This document shows positions 26,405 through 34,908 of a stretch of 44,274 bases of DNA, piece by piece (positions within the stretch are counted from its first letter, which is position 1; each line of letters opens with the position of its first letter). The notes below the pieces were generated by a model, which saw only the letters and a list, made by a program, of their open reading frames with translations, ran no database searches and was not told the DNA's origin. The DNA is from Desulfobulbaceae bacterium (GTDB taxonomy: Bacteria > Desulfobacterota > Desulfobulbia > Desulfobulbales > SURF-16). The stretch is taken from assembly GCA_002868945.1 (NCBI GenBank), contig PKTX01000055.1, positions 37,651-81,924 on the forward strand. Direction: 5' to 3'. The position numbers and the translations under genes were made by a program.

Positions 26405-27187
26405 TTACCTCTCCTGCTCATAGTCATCCATGTAGATCCAGAGCACGGCGCCCAGCTCCACCGGCTTAGGCGTGCCACTTGGGTCAGGCAGGGTGTAGTC
26501 GGCCTCGTTTAAGGCGGCAAAGCCCCACCAGCCGGCCCGCGGACACGTAAAGGTGAAGACGCCGTTTTCATCAGCCTTGACCACCTGGGTGACATGGTAG
26601 TCACTGGGGGCCTTGAGATGACCATCCTGGTTATAAAACTCCACCTCCACCTCGGCGCCCGGTACCGGGCGGCCGCCCAGCAGCACCTGGCCACTGAAGC
26701 TGTTGCCGGCATAGTTGGCAAAGGGCCGCGTCAGGGGGATTATTTCGGTGGGCAGACCCACGGCCTCATCCCAGCCGCTATCAGCGCCATAGGCGGCGAT
26801 AATGGTCTTGGTGTAATGGACGATGGAAAGATCCTCGGCCGCCTCCCAATAGGGCGTGGGCTCCATGACAACGTGATAGACACCGGGCCGCGTCACCCGG
26901 TAGAGGGTCTGCCAGGCCTGGTGTTCCATCACCGTGGCAGATTTAAGGAACGGAGCGAGATCCTGTCGCCTCTCGTTGCTTATCACATAAAACTGCTCCG
27001 GTTTGGCCAGATCCATGCCGATTATCTCAAAGGGGTGAGAAAAGGAGAGGTTGAACTCCACATTCCTGCTCTCCTGGGTCACCACGTTTGTCGATGGCAC
27101 AACCATACCGAAATGGGCCTGGGCCTGGCCGGCTGTAGCCACGAGAGCAACTCCCAGTGCCAGTCCCAACACGTTTTTCCTCACCAT
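26405..27187 (-). CDS. DUF4198 family periplasmic protein (NikK/NikM-associated type)
   Basis: A 260-residue exported protein. The signal peptide MVRKNVLGLALGVALVATAG ends at QAQA, leaving the mature start HFGMVVPSTN, a histidine-first N-terminus typical of DUF4198 and suitable for metal binding. An Ig-like/carboxypeptidase-regulatory-like beta domain follows (GQVLLGGRPVPGAEVEVEFYN, ENGVFTFTCPRAGWWGFAAL). DUF4198 proteins often accompany nickel or cobalt uptake systems. It heads the operon DUF4198-FmdE-binding protein-permease-ATPase, behind a promoter and operator at 27234-27273. The metal choice is inferred from context. Confidence 0.88.
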   Translation of the reverse strand: MVRKNVLGLALGVALVATAGQAQAHFGMVVPSTNVVTQESRNVEFNLSFSHPFEIIGMDLAKPEQFYVISNERRQDLAPFLKSATVMEHQAWQTLYRVTRPGVYHVVMEPTPYWEAAEDLSIVHYTKTIIAAYGADSGWDEAVGLPTEIIPLTRPFANYAGNSFSGQVLLGGRPVPGAEVEVEFYNQDGHLKAPSDYHVTQVVKADENGVFTFTCPRAGWWGFAALNEADYTLPDPSGTPKPVELGAVLWIYMDDYEQER

Positions 27188-27233
27188 TTTCTCACCTCTC
27201 TGCCGCAGCCCGAACCAGGGGCCGCGTCTTGTT

Positions 27234-27260
27234 GTGTTACCTTTTTCTATAAAGTATTAC
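27234..27260 (-). promoter_or_regulatory. Candidate NikR-type operator overlapping the DUF4198 operon promoter
   Basis: On the minus strand, GTAATAC-N13-GTAACAC (plus: GTGTTAC 27234-27240, GTATTAC 27254-27260). I recall a comparative-genomics NikR consensus for Desulfovibrio of GTGTTAC-N13/14-GTAACAC; this site matches 12 of 14 positions with the right spacing. It covers the predicted -10, as a repressor site should. The consensus is from memory and needs checking. Confidence 0.5.
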
Positions 27261-27273
27261 CGCCGATTCACAA
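27246..27273 (-). promoter_or_regulatory. Candidate promoter of the DUF4198-FmdE-ABC operon
   Basis: The minus strand reads TTGTGA (27273-27268), a 16-base spacer, and TATAGA (27251-27246). Transcription would begin near 27239, giving a leader of about 50 bases before the ATG at 27187. It lies inside the GTGTTAC/GTATTAC pair, supporting a repressor-controlled promoter. Confidence 0.45.
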
Positions 27274-27296
27274 AAAAGGGCTTGTCGCCCTAAGCA

Positions 27297-27323
27297 GTAA
27301 CACTAGTTGAATTTTTGTGTTAC
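27297..27323. promoter_or_regulatory. Second half-site pair GTAACAC-N13-GTGTTAC
   Basis: An exact inverted repeat, GTAACAC (27297-27303) and GTGTTAC (27317-27323), with the same 13-base spacer as the promoter-proximal pair and a further GTTAC at 27333. The orientation is everted relative to the recalled NikR consensus, so it could be an auxiliary or unrelated site. Confidence 0.35.
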
Positions 27324-27386
27324 AAAACCACTGTTACCCACTCTTGTCAACTGATATTTGCCTGAAAAAAAAGAGTGGGTGCCGGT

Positions 27387-27413
27387 GACAACAACGGCCG
27401 TGCCCTTGTTGTC
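27387..27413 (-). terminator. Possible terminator downstream of mscS
   Basis: An 8-bp stem GACAACAA/TTGTTGTC closes an 11-base GC-rich loop and is followed about 17 bases later, in the minus direction, by a run of eight T. A second inverted repeat (ACCCACTCTT 27336-27345 with 27371-27380) overlaps that T-run. It is a plausible but not canonical terminator. Confidence 0.35.
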
Positions 27414-27447
27414 AAGAAATGGAGGCGCCGCAGAAGTGCCGGTCTTG

Positions 27448-28977
27448 TCAGGGATGGTTCTTGCGAATAAGGCGTTTGATAAACCTGCGGATATCACCCA
27501 GGCTGGTGGGTTTAGAGTCGCTCTGTGAATCAGCGATCTGCAGCATTTCAGCCTCATCAAGACGCTGCTTGATAATTGAGGCATAATAATCCGCCAGATC
27601 AGGATGGTTGCGCAACACCTCCTGCATACAGCTCATGTCCACCCTGATCAGGGTAACATCCGTGCCGGCAATGTATTCAAAAAGGGAGGGATGTTCGGTG
27701 AACATGGAGATCAGGCCGAAGTACTGGCCGGCCACCAGTTCGTTGCCCACCATCTTTTCGCCATTGGGCAGTTTAATGCGCGACTCAACCAGGCCGCTGG
27801 TAATAATATCCAGGGCGTCACTGCTGTCGCCTTCCAGCAAAATGGTGCTGCCCGCATCAAAATGGAGTTGATGGCTGGCAAGGGCAATATCATCAATCTC
27901 CTTGTCACTCAGGGAAGAAAAGATGTCGAGACTCTTCAGGGCAAGCTGGATGGTGGAAGGCTCGGCAGTCGGGATCTCCGCCCGCCTGGTCCGCCACTCC
28001 TGGACATTGACAGCCGGGGTGACGCCGGCCCTGGCCAGCACATAATGAATCTCGCGATACAACTCTTCCCGGCCGCGGAACATGGCCGGATAGTTGGCAA
28101 AATGGACCCAGACCATATAGGTATACGGCAGGGTGGAGGCATCGGTGAGACGGACAACCGGAGCCGGATATTTGAGGTTATGCTTGCAGTTGTAGACGGC
28201 CTCCAGCAAAAGCTCCTTGGCAAGACGGGGGTCCACCTCAGCCGGGATCTTAACAAAATACCAGGGCCGATAGCGGTGATGCTGGCCATGCAGGTTTTTA
28301 AAGCCCTGGGAGGCCAGGCGGGCATTGGGGATGACATAGGTGGTATTGTCCCAGCCGTGCAGCCAGGTGGCCCGCCAGTTGATATCAATGATCTGCCCCT
28401 CGGTGCCGTCGTCCAGGCGCAACCAATCTCCCACCCGAAAGGCGCCTTCCAGACTCAGGGCAACGCCGGAGAAAAAGTCCCCCAGGGTCTGCTGCAGGGC
28501 AAAACCGAGCAGGGCAGTGGCCAGACCGGTGGAAATCCAGACACCGGTCAGTGAATAGCCCTGTACCCAGAAGAAGACGCCCAGGCCTATAAGCAGGCAG
28601 GTGCCGGTGATGACGCCATGCAGCAGGCCCGGAACCGCCTGGGGATGAGAACGCCGTTCACCCACATAGCGATGCGACAGATAGGCCTGGCCAACCTTGG
28701 CGACAAACCAGCCGACAACCAGGCAGAAACCCAGAACGGCAAAAGACGACAGGAGCTGCCGCCAACCGGGCACAATGAAAGAGAGAAGGGTGAAAAAAAA
28801 GAGTAGAAGTATGGGGCCAGAGAAGAGACCGACAAGGGCCTCAGCCAGTGATTCGTTGCCTTCACCGGAGCGCCTGGCCCAAAGGCGACGCACCAAAAAG
28901 GCCAGCGCCGCCGTCAGCGTAACCAAGAGGCTGACCACAGGATGGGCGTGATACAGATCAACTGCTCTTTGTAACAT
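27448..28977 (-). CDS. MscS-family mechanosensitive channel with C-terminal cyclic-nucleotide-binding fold
   Basis: A 509-residue channel of the bCNG subgroup. Four or more membrane spans occupy about 15-175; the pore helix ends at LGFALQQTLGDFFSGVALSL; the MscS beta domain follows (GDWLRLDDGTEGQIIDINWR, VIPNARLASQGF). A cNMP-binding fold covers about 365-480 (DAGSTILLEGDSSDALDIITSGLV). In the phosphate-binding cassette the canonical glutamate and arginine are missing: FGLISMFTEHPSLFEYIAG stands where FGE...R(S/T)A is expected. Classical cAMP binding is therefore doubtful. It lies downstream of the ectoine operon on the same strand and would release osmolytes on hypo-osmotic shock. Confidence 0.9.
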   Translation of the reverse strand: MLQRAVDLYHAHPVVSLLVTLTAALAFLVRRLWARRSGEGNESLAEALVGLFSGPILLLFFFTLLSFIVPGWRQLLSSFAVLGFCLVVGWFVAKVGQAYLSHRYVGERRSHPQAVPGLLHGVITGTCLLIGLGVFFWVQGYSLTGVWISTGLATALLGFALQQTLGDFFSGVALSLEGAFRVGDWLRLDDGTEGQIIDINWRATWLHGWDNTTYVIPNARLASQGFKNLHGQHHRYRPWYFVKIPAEVDPRLAKELLLEAVYNCKHNLKYPAPVVRLTDASTLPYTYMVWVHFANYPAMFRGREELYREIHYVLARAGVTPAVNVQEWRTRRAEIPTAEPSTIQLALKSLDIFSSLSDKEIDDIALASHQLHFDAGSTILLEGDSSDALDIITSGLVESRIKLPNGEKMVGNELVAGQYFGLISMFTEHPSLFEYIAGTDVTLIRVDMSCMQEVLRNHPDLADYYASIIKQRLDEAEMLQIADSQSDSKPTSLGDIRRFIKRLIRKNHP

Positions 28978-29338
28978 TATGCCCTCGCTAGGCTAGGCTA
29001 CGGCCGGCAACCGTTCTTTGAGCCAGCTCGCCATGACCGCTTCTTTTCGCAGCTCGGTTGCCCGGCAGCTCTCGGGGTCGGACTGCAGCCGCCAGCGCCG
29101 CATCAGGCAAGACATGATTGTAACGTTCGCCACTTATTTCATCGTGGCGGCATGGCCTGGCAGTTCTAAGTACAGCCTTGTTTTCTCGCGGTGGGTTGAG
29201 ATGGAACGCCGGGAGGCAGCAACCCCCTCACAGGGGAGTGATGCCTCATCAAAGCGTCCACCGCGGCTTTGTCTGGAAAGAGAAACAGTGTGGCCGCCGT
29301 CATTGTGGGGAGTGTCACGTTCCCTCGCGGCTCAGGTG
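28978..29338. other. Intergenic region between ask and mscS
   Basis: 361 bases separate the ectoine aspartokinase gene from mscS, both on minus. The left part contains a possible 40-codon gene (annotated separately). The right part includes a short hairpin CCCCTCACAGGGG (near 29223-29238) and no recognisable riboswitch, terminator with U-tract, or promoter. Whether mscS is cotranscribed with ectABC-ask cannot be told. Confidence 0.4.
28993..29115 (-). CDS. Possible 40-residue basic small protein upstream of mscS
   Basis: An open frame MSCLMRRWRLQSDPESCRAT... of 40 codons ends in TAG 15 bases before the mscS ATG. It is basic and amphipathic, with two cysteines, and I recognise no family. No Shine-Dalgarno precedes its ATG, which weakens the case. 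Its position would allow coupling to mscS translation. It could equally be a chance frame. Confidence 0.25.
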   Translation of the reverse strand: MSCLMRRWRLQSDPESCRATELRKEAVMASWLKERLPAVA

Positions 29339-30754
29339 TTATACCCTGCCCACCTCCACTAAATTCTTGTGCAGGGCAATGATCGCCTTCTGAAAATCCT
29401 CCTCTTCCACGACAAACTGGATATCCACCTGACGCATGCACTTGTGCAGACCCAAAATCTCCACGCCGGCATTGGCCAGGGCATTGACGGCCGTGGGCAG
29501 CACCCAGGTATCCGCCATGTTGGTGCCGATGGCCGACACCAGGGCCACCTTTTTAACGAGGATGTCGGCGGTGGGAAAGGATCTTTTTATGCCGTCGGTC
29601 AGCTGTTTGACCCGGGCCAGGGGGGCGGCAACATAGTGGGTAATGGTGTTGGCATTGGTATCCTTGGCCAGATAACGTATCTTCTGGTCGGTAAAATGGC
29701 GCAGCATCACCGCGTCATGATCCCAGCGTCCCACCATGTCCTGGTCCCAGACCTCTATACCGGTGACCCCTTTACGGCCGGCAATGATCTCCACCTTGGC
29801 ATCCGGACTCTTATAGTCATTGGTGATCAGGGTACCGGGATGATCCGGCTCAAAAACATTCTTGATACGCAGGGGAATATCGGTTTTACGCATTCCCTTG
29901 GCGGCACCGGGATGGATGGCCTCCATCCCCAGGTCGGAGAGTTGATCTGCCACGTCATAGTTGGTGGCGCCGATCACCTCCACCTTGTCCTCACCCACCA
30001 TTTTGGGATCACCACTGCTCAGGTGATACTCCTTATGGATAATACCCTCCCGGGCACCGGTGAGCACCGCAACCCGGCTGAAGGTGATTTCCGTATAGCC
30101 CCGGTCATAGGTATTCATGATCCCTTCCTCACACTGGGTGTAACCGGTGACAATGGGCAATTCATGGGCCAGGTCTATTTCACTGAAATATTTCTTGATC
30201 TTGTCATCAAGACAGAGCTGCTCCGTCTCCATCCAGCCGGAAAGGTCAATGAAGCGGGCATTAACCCCCTTATCCTTAAGAATCAGGTAGCTGTTATGGG
30301 CACTGTGGGCCTCGCCGATGGCCGACAGCATCTCGCGCACGGTCATCAGATGTTCATCAAGCTGAAAATGGCCAAAGGAGCAGAGACGGGTAAGATCCAG
30401 CAGACAGCTGCGCACCCCCTCGATCCTCTCCTTAACAAAGCGATCGGCCTGCATGACATCAAGGCCGAGTCCCTCAAAACCCTTGTTGATGGCGCACATT
30501 TCATGCCCCACCCGGCTGATGGCATCCCCCCAGGCCCACGAGTCGTCATCCTTGGAGAACAGAGAATAGACCCCTGATTTACTGGTCTTTTTATGCTCCA
30601 ACAGCTCATTGGTGATGCCGCCGTAGGCCGACACCACGATAATCCTGTTATAGAGCTCTTCTTCGCTGCGGTCGCCAATGAGAATATTGTCCAGCACATC
30701 GCCGAACTGACTCATGGAGGTACCGCCTATCTTTTCTACAGTATGGTTGCCCAT
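29339..30754 (-). CDS. ask: Aspartate kinase, ectoine-specific (Ask_Ect)
   Basis: A 471-residue aspartokinase supplying aspartyl phosphate for ectoine. The kinase opening KIGGTSMSQFG and the following VVSAYGGITNELLEHKK are typical of the Ask_Ect group, which differs from the lysine/threonine-regulated enzymes in length and ACT arrangement (C-terminal ACT region about 330-470). Ask_Ect enzymes are generally insensitive to lysine/threonine feedback, fitting constitutive osmolyte synthesis. It starts at ATG 30754, with GAGGAG 6 bases upstream, just overlapping the end region of ectC. It is last of ectA-ectB-ectC-ask. Confidence 0.95.
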   Translation of the reverse strand: MGNHTVEKIGGTSMSQFGDVLDNILIGDRSEEELYNRIIVVSAYGGITNELLEHKKTSKSGVYSLFSKDDDSWAWGDAISRVGHEMCAINKGFEGLGLDVMQADRFVKERIEGVRSCLLDLTRLCSFGHFQLDEHLMTVREMLSAIGEAHSAHNSYLILKDKGVNARFIDLSGWMETEQLCLDDKIKKYFSEIDLAHELPIVTGYTQCEEGIMNTYDRGYTEITFSRVAVLTGAREGIIHKEYHLSSGDPKMVGEDKVEVIGATNYDVADQLSDLGMEAIHPGAAKGMRKTDIPLRIKNVFEPDHPGTLITNDYKSPDAKVEIIAGRKGVTGIEVWDQDMVGRWDHDAVMLRHFTDQKIRYLAKDTNANTITHYVAAPLARVKQLTDGIKRSFPTADILVKKVALVSAIGTNMADTWVLPTAVNALANAGVEILGLHKCMRQVDIQFVVEEEDFQKAIIALHKNLVEVGRV

Positions 30755-30756
30755 CA

Positions 30757-31146
30757 CTACTCCTCAACTAATTCATAGGCCCCGTCGCTGTCATGTGTTT
30801 CACGACCGGTGACCGGCGGATTAAAGGCGCAGATGAGACGCATGTCTTCACTGCCCCCCTTTAAGATGTGGCGGTCATGGTTGTTGAGGGCATAAATAAC
30901 CCCGTCATGGATATCGTGGACCTCGCCGGTGGCAAGATCCTCGATGGTGCCGTTGCCGGCCACGCAGTAAACCGCCTCCAGATGATTTTTATACCAGAAT
31001 TCATGCTCACTGCCGGCGGCGATGATCGTCTCATGAAAGGAGAATCCCATGCCGTCCTTCTTGAGCAGAAGGCGGCGGCTGGTCCAGCCGTCGCCCTTGA
31101 CCTCGCGTTCCGAATCGATAATGTCCTGTATGTCCCTGACGATCAT
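30757..31146 (-). CDS. ectC: L-ectoine synthase EctC
   Basis: A 129-residue cupin-fold lyase closing N-gamma-acetyl-diaminobutyrate to ectoine with loss of water. It begins [20 protein letters not shown] and contains [33 protein letters not shown] and the late [16 protein letters not shown] segment, all strongly conserved in EctC, including the metal-ligand residues. Length is normal. The start ATG overlaps the ectB stop by one base (TAATG). Confidence 0.97.
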   Translation of the reverse strand: MIVRDIQDIIDSEREVKGDGWTSRRLLLKKDGMGFSFHETIIAAGSEHEFWYKNHLEAVYCVAGNGTIEDLATGEVHDIHDGVIYALNNHDRHILKGGSEDMRLICAFNPPVTGRETHDSDGAYELVEE

Positions 31147-32420
31147 TACATCTCTCCGGTCAGATTTTCCTTTTTCTCCTGCAGGATGGCGGCAATGGAC
31201 TGATCAACAATACCAATGCCCTTGAGCAGGGTTTCCTCGTCAATAACCAGGGCGGGCAGAAACTTGACCACCTGATCATCGGCACCGGCCAGCTCAATCA
31301 CCAGACCGTTTTCAAAACACTTCTCCGAGATCTGGCTGGCCAGGCCCCGCTCCGGGATCTCCAGGCCGTAAATCATGCCGCGGCCTCGCACCGAGGCATT
31401 CAGTTCCGGATATTTGTCGGCAATGGCCTGCAACTCTTTCTCCATGACCGCGCCCTTGTACTTGACCGCCTCGGAGAGATCGAGATTGTCCCAGTAGTGC
31501 ATGGCCTCGTAGGAGGCGACAAAAGCCAGGTTGTTGCCGCGGAAGGTGCCGGTGTGCTCACCCGGCTTCCACTGATCAAGGTCCGGCTTCATAAGGATAA
31601 AGGCCAGGGGCAGTCCGCCGCCAATGGCCTTGGACAGGGTGATGATATCAGGCTTGATACCCGCCTCTTCAAAGCTGAAAAAGTCGCCGCTGCGACCGTT
31701 GCCCACCTGGATATCATCGACAATGAGCAGGATATCAAATTCATAGCAAAGTTCGGAGAGCTCCTTGAGCCAGGCGCTGCTGGCAATATTCACACCACCC
31801 TCGGCCTGGATGGTCTCCAGAATAACGGCGGCCGGCAGATCCAGACCACTGGAGTTGTCCATCAGCAGTTTGCGGAAGAGATCCAGGGTGTTGTAATCAG
31901 GCCCCATATAGCCGTCATAGGGCAGAAAGCTGACATTGGAGCGACTGATATAAGCCTCGTCCCGATAAAAGTTGTTACCGGTGATGGCCAGGGAGCCCAT
32001 GGTCAGGCCGTGGTAGCCGTTGGTAAAGGAGACAACGTTGGAGCGCCCCTTGACCATTCTGGCCAGCTTCAGGGCGGTTTCCACGGCATTGGTGCCGGTG
32101 GGACCGGTAAACTGGATCTTGTAATCCAGGTTGCGCGGCTCCAAAATGGTGTCCTGAAACTTCTGCATGAATTTCTGTTTGGCAATGGTGGCCATGTCCA
32201 GGCCATGCAACACGCCGTCAGACTGCAGGTATTCAATGAGGGCATTACTGATCCGCTCGTTGTTGTGGCCGTAATTCAAGGTGCCGGCCCCGGCGAAAAA
32301 GTCGATATACTCATTGTCCATCTCATCCACCATGACGGATCCCTTGGCCGACTTGAAGATAACCGGAAAGGAGCGGATATAACCGCGGACTCGTGATTCC
32401 ATGTTTTCAAATATACGCAT
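31146..32420 (-). CDS. ectB: Diaminobutyrate--2-oxoglutarate transaminase EctB
   Basis: A 424-residue class III PLP aminotransferase converting aspartate semialdehyde to 2,4-diaminobutyrate, the first committed ectoine step. The PLP lysine is K264 in [11 protein letters not shown], preceded by [23 protein letters not shown] and [11 protein letters not shown] are further hallmarks. I start at ATG 32420 ([11 protein letters not shown]) because GGAGG lies 7 bases upstream and EctB proteins open this way; a start 12 bases earlier is also possible. It overlaps the 3' end of ectA by 14 bases. Confidence 0.97.
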   Translation of the reverse strand: MRIFENMESRVRGYIRSFPVIFKSAKGSVMVDEMDNEYIDFFAGAGTLNYGHNNERISNALIEYLQSDGVLHGLDMATIAKQKFMQKFQDTILEPRNLDYKIQFTGPTGTNAVETALKLARMVKGRSNVVSFTNGYHGLTMGSLAITGNNFYRDEAYISRSNVSFLPYDGYMGPDYNTLDLFRKLLMDNSSGLDLPAAVILETIQAEGGVNIASSAWLKELSELCYEFDILLIVDDIQVGNGRSGDFFSFEEAGIKPDIITLSKAIGGGLPLAFILMKPDLDQWKPGEHTGTFRGNNLAFVASYEAMHYWDNLDLSEAVKYKGAVMEKELQAIADKYPELNASVRGRGMIYGLEIPERGLASQISEKCFENGLVIELAGADDQVVKFLPALVIDEETLLKGIGIVDQSIAAILQEKKENLTGEM

Positions 32421-32934
32421 TTGTTCCTCCATACATAAAAGTGCTTTTTATCGTTTCAAAAGGTCCCACCCGCATCAGATGCTCGGCCTCTTCGCCGGCA
32501 CCCAGATCCTCCTCGGAAAAGAAGGGCGTGGTGGTAAAAAGATGATCGGCGCTGAAATGCCGCGCCACGGATCGAAAAAGATTGATTGATGGCTTGTTGT
32601 CCAGGGTTATGGTGGCCTCCAGAAAAAGGGGCTGTTTTTCTACAACCAGTTCGATGAGCAGTTTTTTGCCAAGACCCCTGCCCAGCCATTTCTTGCCCAC
32701 TCCCACCTGCCAGACAAAGAGGGTATTATCGTGCCGAGGCGGCGAATAGCCGGTCAAAAAGGCACAGAGATCGCCATTGCTCTCCGCCACCATGCTCGTT
32801 TCCTGAAAATGGTGGGCCATCAAGGCATAGTAATAGGTGGAGTTGACGGACAAAACGTGCGACTGTTCGGCAAGATCACGCATGGCCGGGGCATCACGAC
32901 TGGTTGGTGGTCTGATGATTATCTTTTCTTCCAT
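32407..32934 (-). CDS. ectA: Diaminobutyrate acetyltransferase EctA
   Basis: A 175-residue GNAT acetyltransferase forming N-gamma-acetyl-2,4-diaminobutyrate from acetyl-CoA. The acetyl-CoA loop VGVGKKWLGRGLGKKLL (about 96-112) is clear, and IIIRPPTSRDAPAM and LFVWQVGV fit EctA. I start at ATG 32934 (MEEKIIIRPP), with AGAGGAAA about 11 bases upstream; the longer open frame runs into untranslated sequence. It is the first gene of ectABC-ask. No regulator of the EctR type is nearby; the closest MarR-family gene is at 37.2 kb. Confidence 0.95.
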   Translation of the reverse strand: MEEKIIIRPPTSRDAPAMRDLAEQSHVLSVNSTYYYALMAHHFQETSMVAESNGDLCAFLTGYSPPRHDNTLFVWQVGVGKKWLGRGLGKKLLIELVVEKQPLFLEATITLDNKPSINLFRSVARHFSADHLFTTTPFFSEEDLGAGEEAEHLMRVGPFETIKSTFMYGGTNAYI

Positions 32935-33032
32935 AGAGTAACTATTTCCTCTTTTGGTGGCCTGGTAAACAGTCCATAGTGGGGCTAAAAATCGGCAGTG
33001 CAAGGACGCTCGTCACCGGTTGCAAGGGGCTG

Positions 33033-33659
33033 TTACTTCATAACAACGGTTACCGGGTCTCTCTTTTCAAAGGCGTAATCCAGCTGCTCCAGGAGCTGCT
33101 CGGTGGGGTTTTCCGTATTGACGGAGACCACCATGGTCGGCTCCAGATCGTCCAGCGGGTCGAGTTCCTCCTGCTGCTTTTTAAAAAGGTGCCAATGGGC
33201 GGCATAGCCCGGCCGGCCGGCCGATGTCCGATCATCCATGCGGGCCTTTGTCGCCCTTTCCGAACAGTAGCAAAGAACAAAATAGGGTGTCACCTTGAGC
33301 TCTACAGCAAGCTCAAGAAGATAGTTGCGCTCCTGCCTGGCGCCGTACACGGCATCCAGAACAACGGTTCTGCCGGCCATCAGCTCCTGCCTGGCATAGG
33401 CCAAAAGGGCATCATAGGTGCGACGGTTCATATCAGGCACAGACTGTTCGGACGGCAGGGAGTCGTGCCCACCGCCCCGGGCGGACTCGGCAATACCGAA
33501 GAACTGCTTTTGTACCTTATCAAAGTTAAAATAGGAAAAATCGTGCTTCCTGGCCCATCGTCTGGCAAGCCGTGACTTGCCGCTGGCCGGCAGCCCCATG
33601 AAAACAAAAAAAGAGGGAGGACCGGCTTCTTCTGTTACATCTTGTTTTCCTGCTGTGAT
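33033..33659 (-). CDS. P-loop kinase-like AAA family protein with apparent ATC start
   Basis: A predicted ATP-dependent small-molecule kinase of the COG0645 type (Zeta/gluconate-kinase-like). Walker A is GLPASGKS; DAVYGARQERNYLL and CYCSERATKARMDDR supply the Walker B and lid-like regions. The only in-frame ATG (33599) begins MGLPASGKS, removing the first beta strand and lacking any Shine-Dalgarno. Upstream the frame stays open 20 codons (ending SFFVF, a good beta strand) back to an ATC at 33657-33659, placed exactly 7 bases after AAGGAGG (33667-33673). An in-frame TAA precedes it. I annotate the ATC; length is then 208 residues. The substrate is unknown. Confidence 0.75.
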   Translation of the reverse strand: MTAGKQDVTEEAGPPSFFVFMGLPASGKSRLARRWARKHDFSYFNFDKVQKQFFGIAESARGGGHDSLPSEQSVPDMNRRTYDALLAYARQELMAGRTVVLDAVYGARQERNYLLELAVELKVTPYFVLCYCSERATKARMDDRTSAGRPGYAAHWHLFKKQQEELDPLDDLEPTMVVSVNTENPTEQLLEQLDYAFEKRDPVTVVMK

Positions 33660-33728
33660 GAATATTCCTCCTTATCTGCTGAATTCAGAATAAACCAAAC
33701 AAGCCCCGGACCGCTTTTTTTAATCAGG

Positions 33729-34886
33729 TTATAAAAACGAAGAGATCTTGTCACGTCTTACTGGATGACGCAGGCGAGCCAGGGCCTTTTTTTCAATCTG
33801 CCGAACCCGTTCCCGGCTTACCCCTATTCTGCGGCCGATCTCCGCCAGGGTCAGGCAATCGCACCTGTCCAGGCCATAGCGCATCTCCAACACCCGAGCC
33901 TCCTTGGGTTTCAACTCCGCCAGGATCTCGGCCAAGCCTCGCCGGATTTTTTCCCGGCCGATACTTTCATCCATGGAGAGATGTTGATCGGCAATAAAAT
34001 CACCCAGACAGTTCTTGCTCGTGTCCGAAACGGGCGCATCAAGCGAGATGGTGGGCGGCAAGCCTTTCAAGCGGCGCACCAGGCGCCTGGAAACTCCGGC
34101 CCGACGGCACACCTCCTGCTCCTCCGGCGGTCTGCCAAACTCGTTATGCATCAGGTAATAAAACTTCAAAAACCTGCCCCGTTGCTCGGCAAGATGGGAG
34201 GGCAGCCGGATGGTCCTGGTCTGGTCCACAACAGCCTTGCCCATGGCCTGGCGTATCCAGAAAGGAGCATAGGTGGCAAAGCGGGCCCGCTTTGCATCAA
34301 AACGATAGGCCGCCTTCATCAAGCCAATGGCGCCCTCCTGGACAAGATCCGCCTTGGCCAACCCCCTGCCGAGAAACTTCAGGGCAATGATCTCCACCAG
34401 GGCCAGGTTGCCCAGAACGATTTCCGCTGCCAACCGATCAACCTGCTCCAGACAGGCAAGAATATCCCGCCGCCACCAAGCAGGCAGCCCCTTGCCCTGC
34501 TCAACAGCCTGGCGCAGGCGGCGAACTCGCCTTTTCTGGGGCACCACCGCAGAGGCGCCCCAGCCTCTCACCTCGTGCTGCAGGCGGAGCATGTCCCTGT
34601 CCTCTGTTGCCAGTTCCCGGACAAGACGACAAACCTGGCCAAACAGGGACCAGATAGTACCGGAGAAGTGTTTCTCCTCCGCCCGACTCAGACGGGTAAA
34701 GGGCAGCCGAGTCGAGGTGTCACCTTCCTCACCAGGGCAACAATCCGGTGCCACGTTCTGGGCAGCCGAGCCGGGGCCGCCTTCAGCTTCCGGCAGCCCC
34801 CGCCAGTCAGGAGCGCTGAGAGCCCAGGCCGGAAACTCCTGGGCCGCCGCCTGGTCATAATGATAGTCCTGCAGGTAGTTATCCAT
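33729..34886 (-). CDS. Sigma-70 family RNA polymerase sigma factor, divergent
   Basis: A 385-residue sigma factor. A short region-1.2-like motif (LPFTRLSRAEE, about 61-71) is followed by a non-conserved insert of about 80 residues. Then come region 2 (LVQEGAIGLMKAAYRFD, FATYAPFWIRQAMGKAV, about 150-225), region 3 (about 230-300) and region 4 with the HTH LTLAEIGRRIGVSRERVRQIEKKALARLRH near 345-375. Region 1.1 is missing, so it is an alternative (group 2/3) factor, not the primary sigma. The start ATG 34886 has no clear Shine-Dalgarno and sits 22 bases after asnB, so translational coupling is likely. Its regulon is unknown. Confidence 0.9.
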   Translation of the reverse strand: MDNYLQDYHYDQAAAQEFPAWALSAPDWRGLPEAEGGPGSAAQNVAPDCCPGEEGDTSTRLPFTRLSRAEEKHFSGTIWSLFGQVCRLVRELATEDRDMLRLQHEVRGWGASAVVPQKRRVRRLRQAVEQGKGLPAWWRRDILACLEQVDRLAAEIVLGNLALVEIIALKFLGRGLAKADLVQEGAIGLMKAAYRFDAKRARFATYAPFWIRQAMGKAVVDQTRTIRLPSHLAEQRGRFLKFYYLMHNEFGRPPEEQEVCRRAGVSRRLVRRLKGLPPTISLDAPVSDTSKNCLGDFIADQHLSMDESIGREKIRRGLAEILAELKPKEARVLEMRYGLDRCDCLTLAEIGRRIGVSRERVRQIEKKALARLRHPVRRDKISSFL

Positions 34887-34908
34887 AACGAGTAAAATTG
34901 GGGCGGCT

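Noticed and set aside
29166-29441. 91-residue frame running from inside ask into the ask-mscS gap
   Set aside because: It starts inside the aspartokinase gene in another frame, has no ribosome site and no family resemblance.
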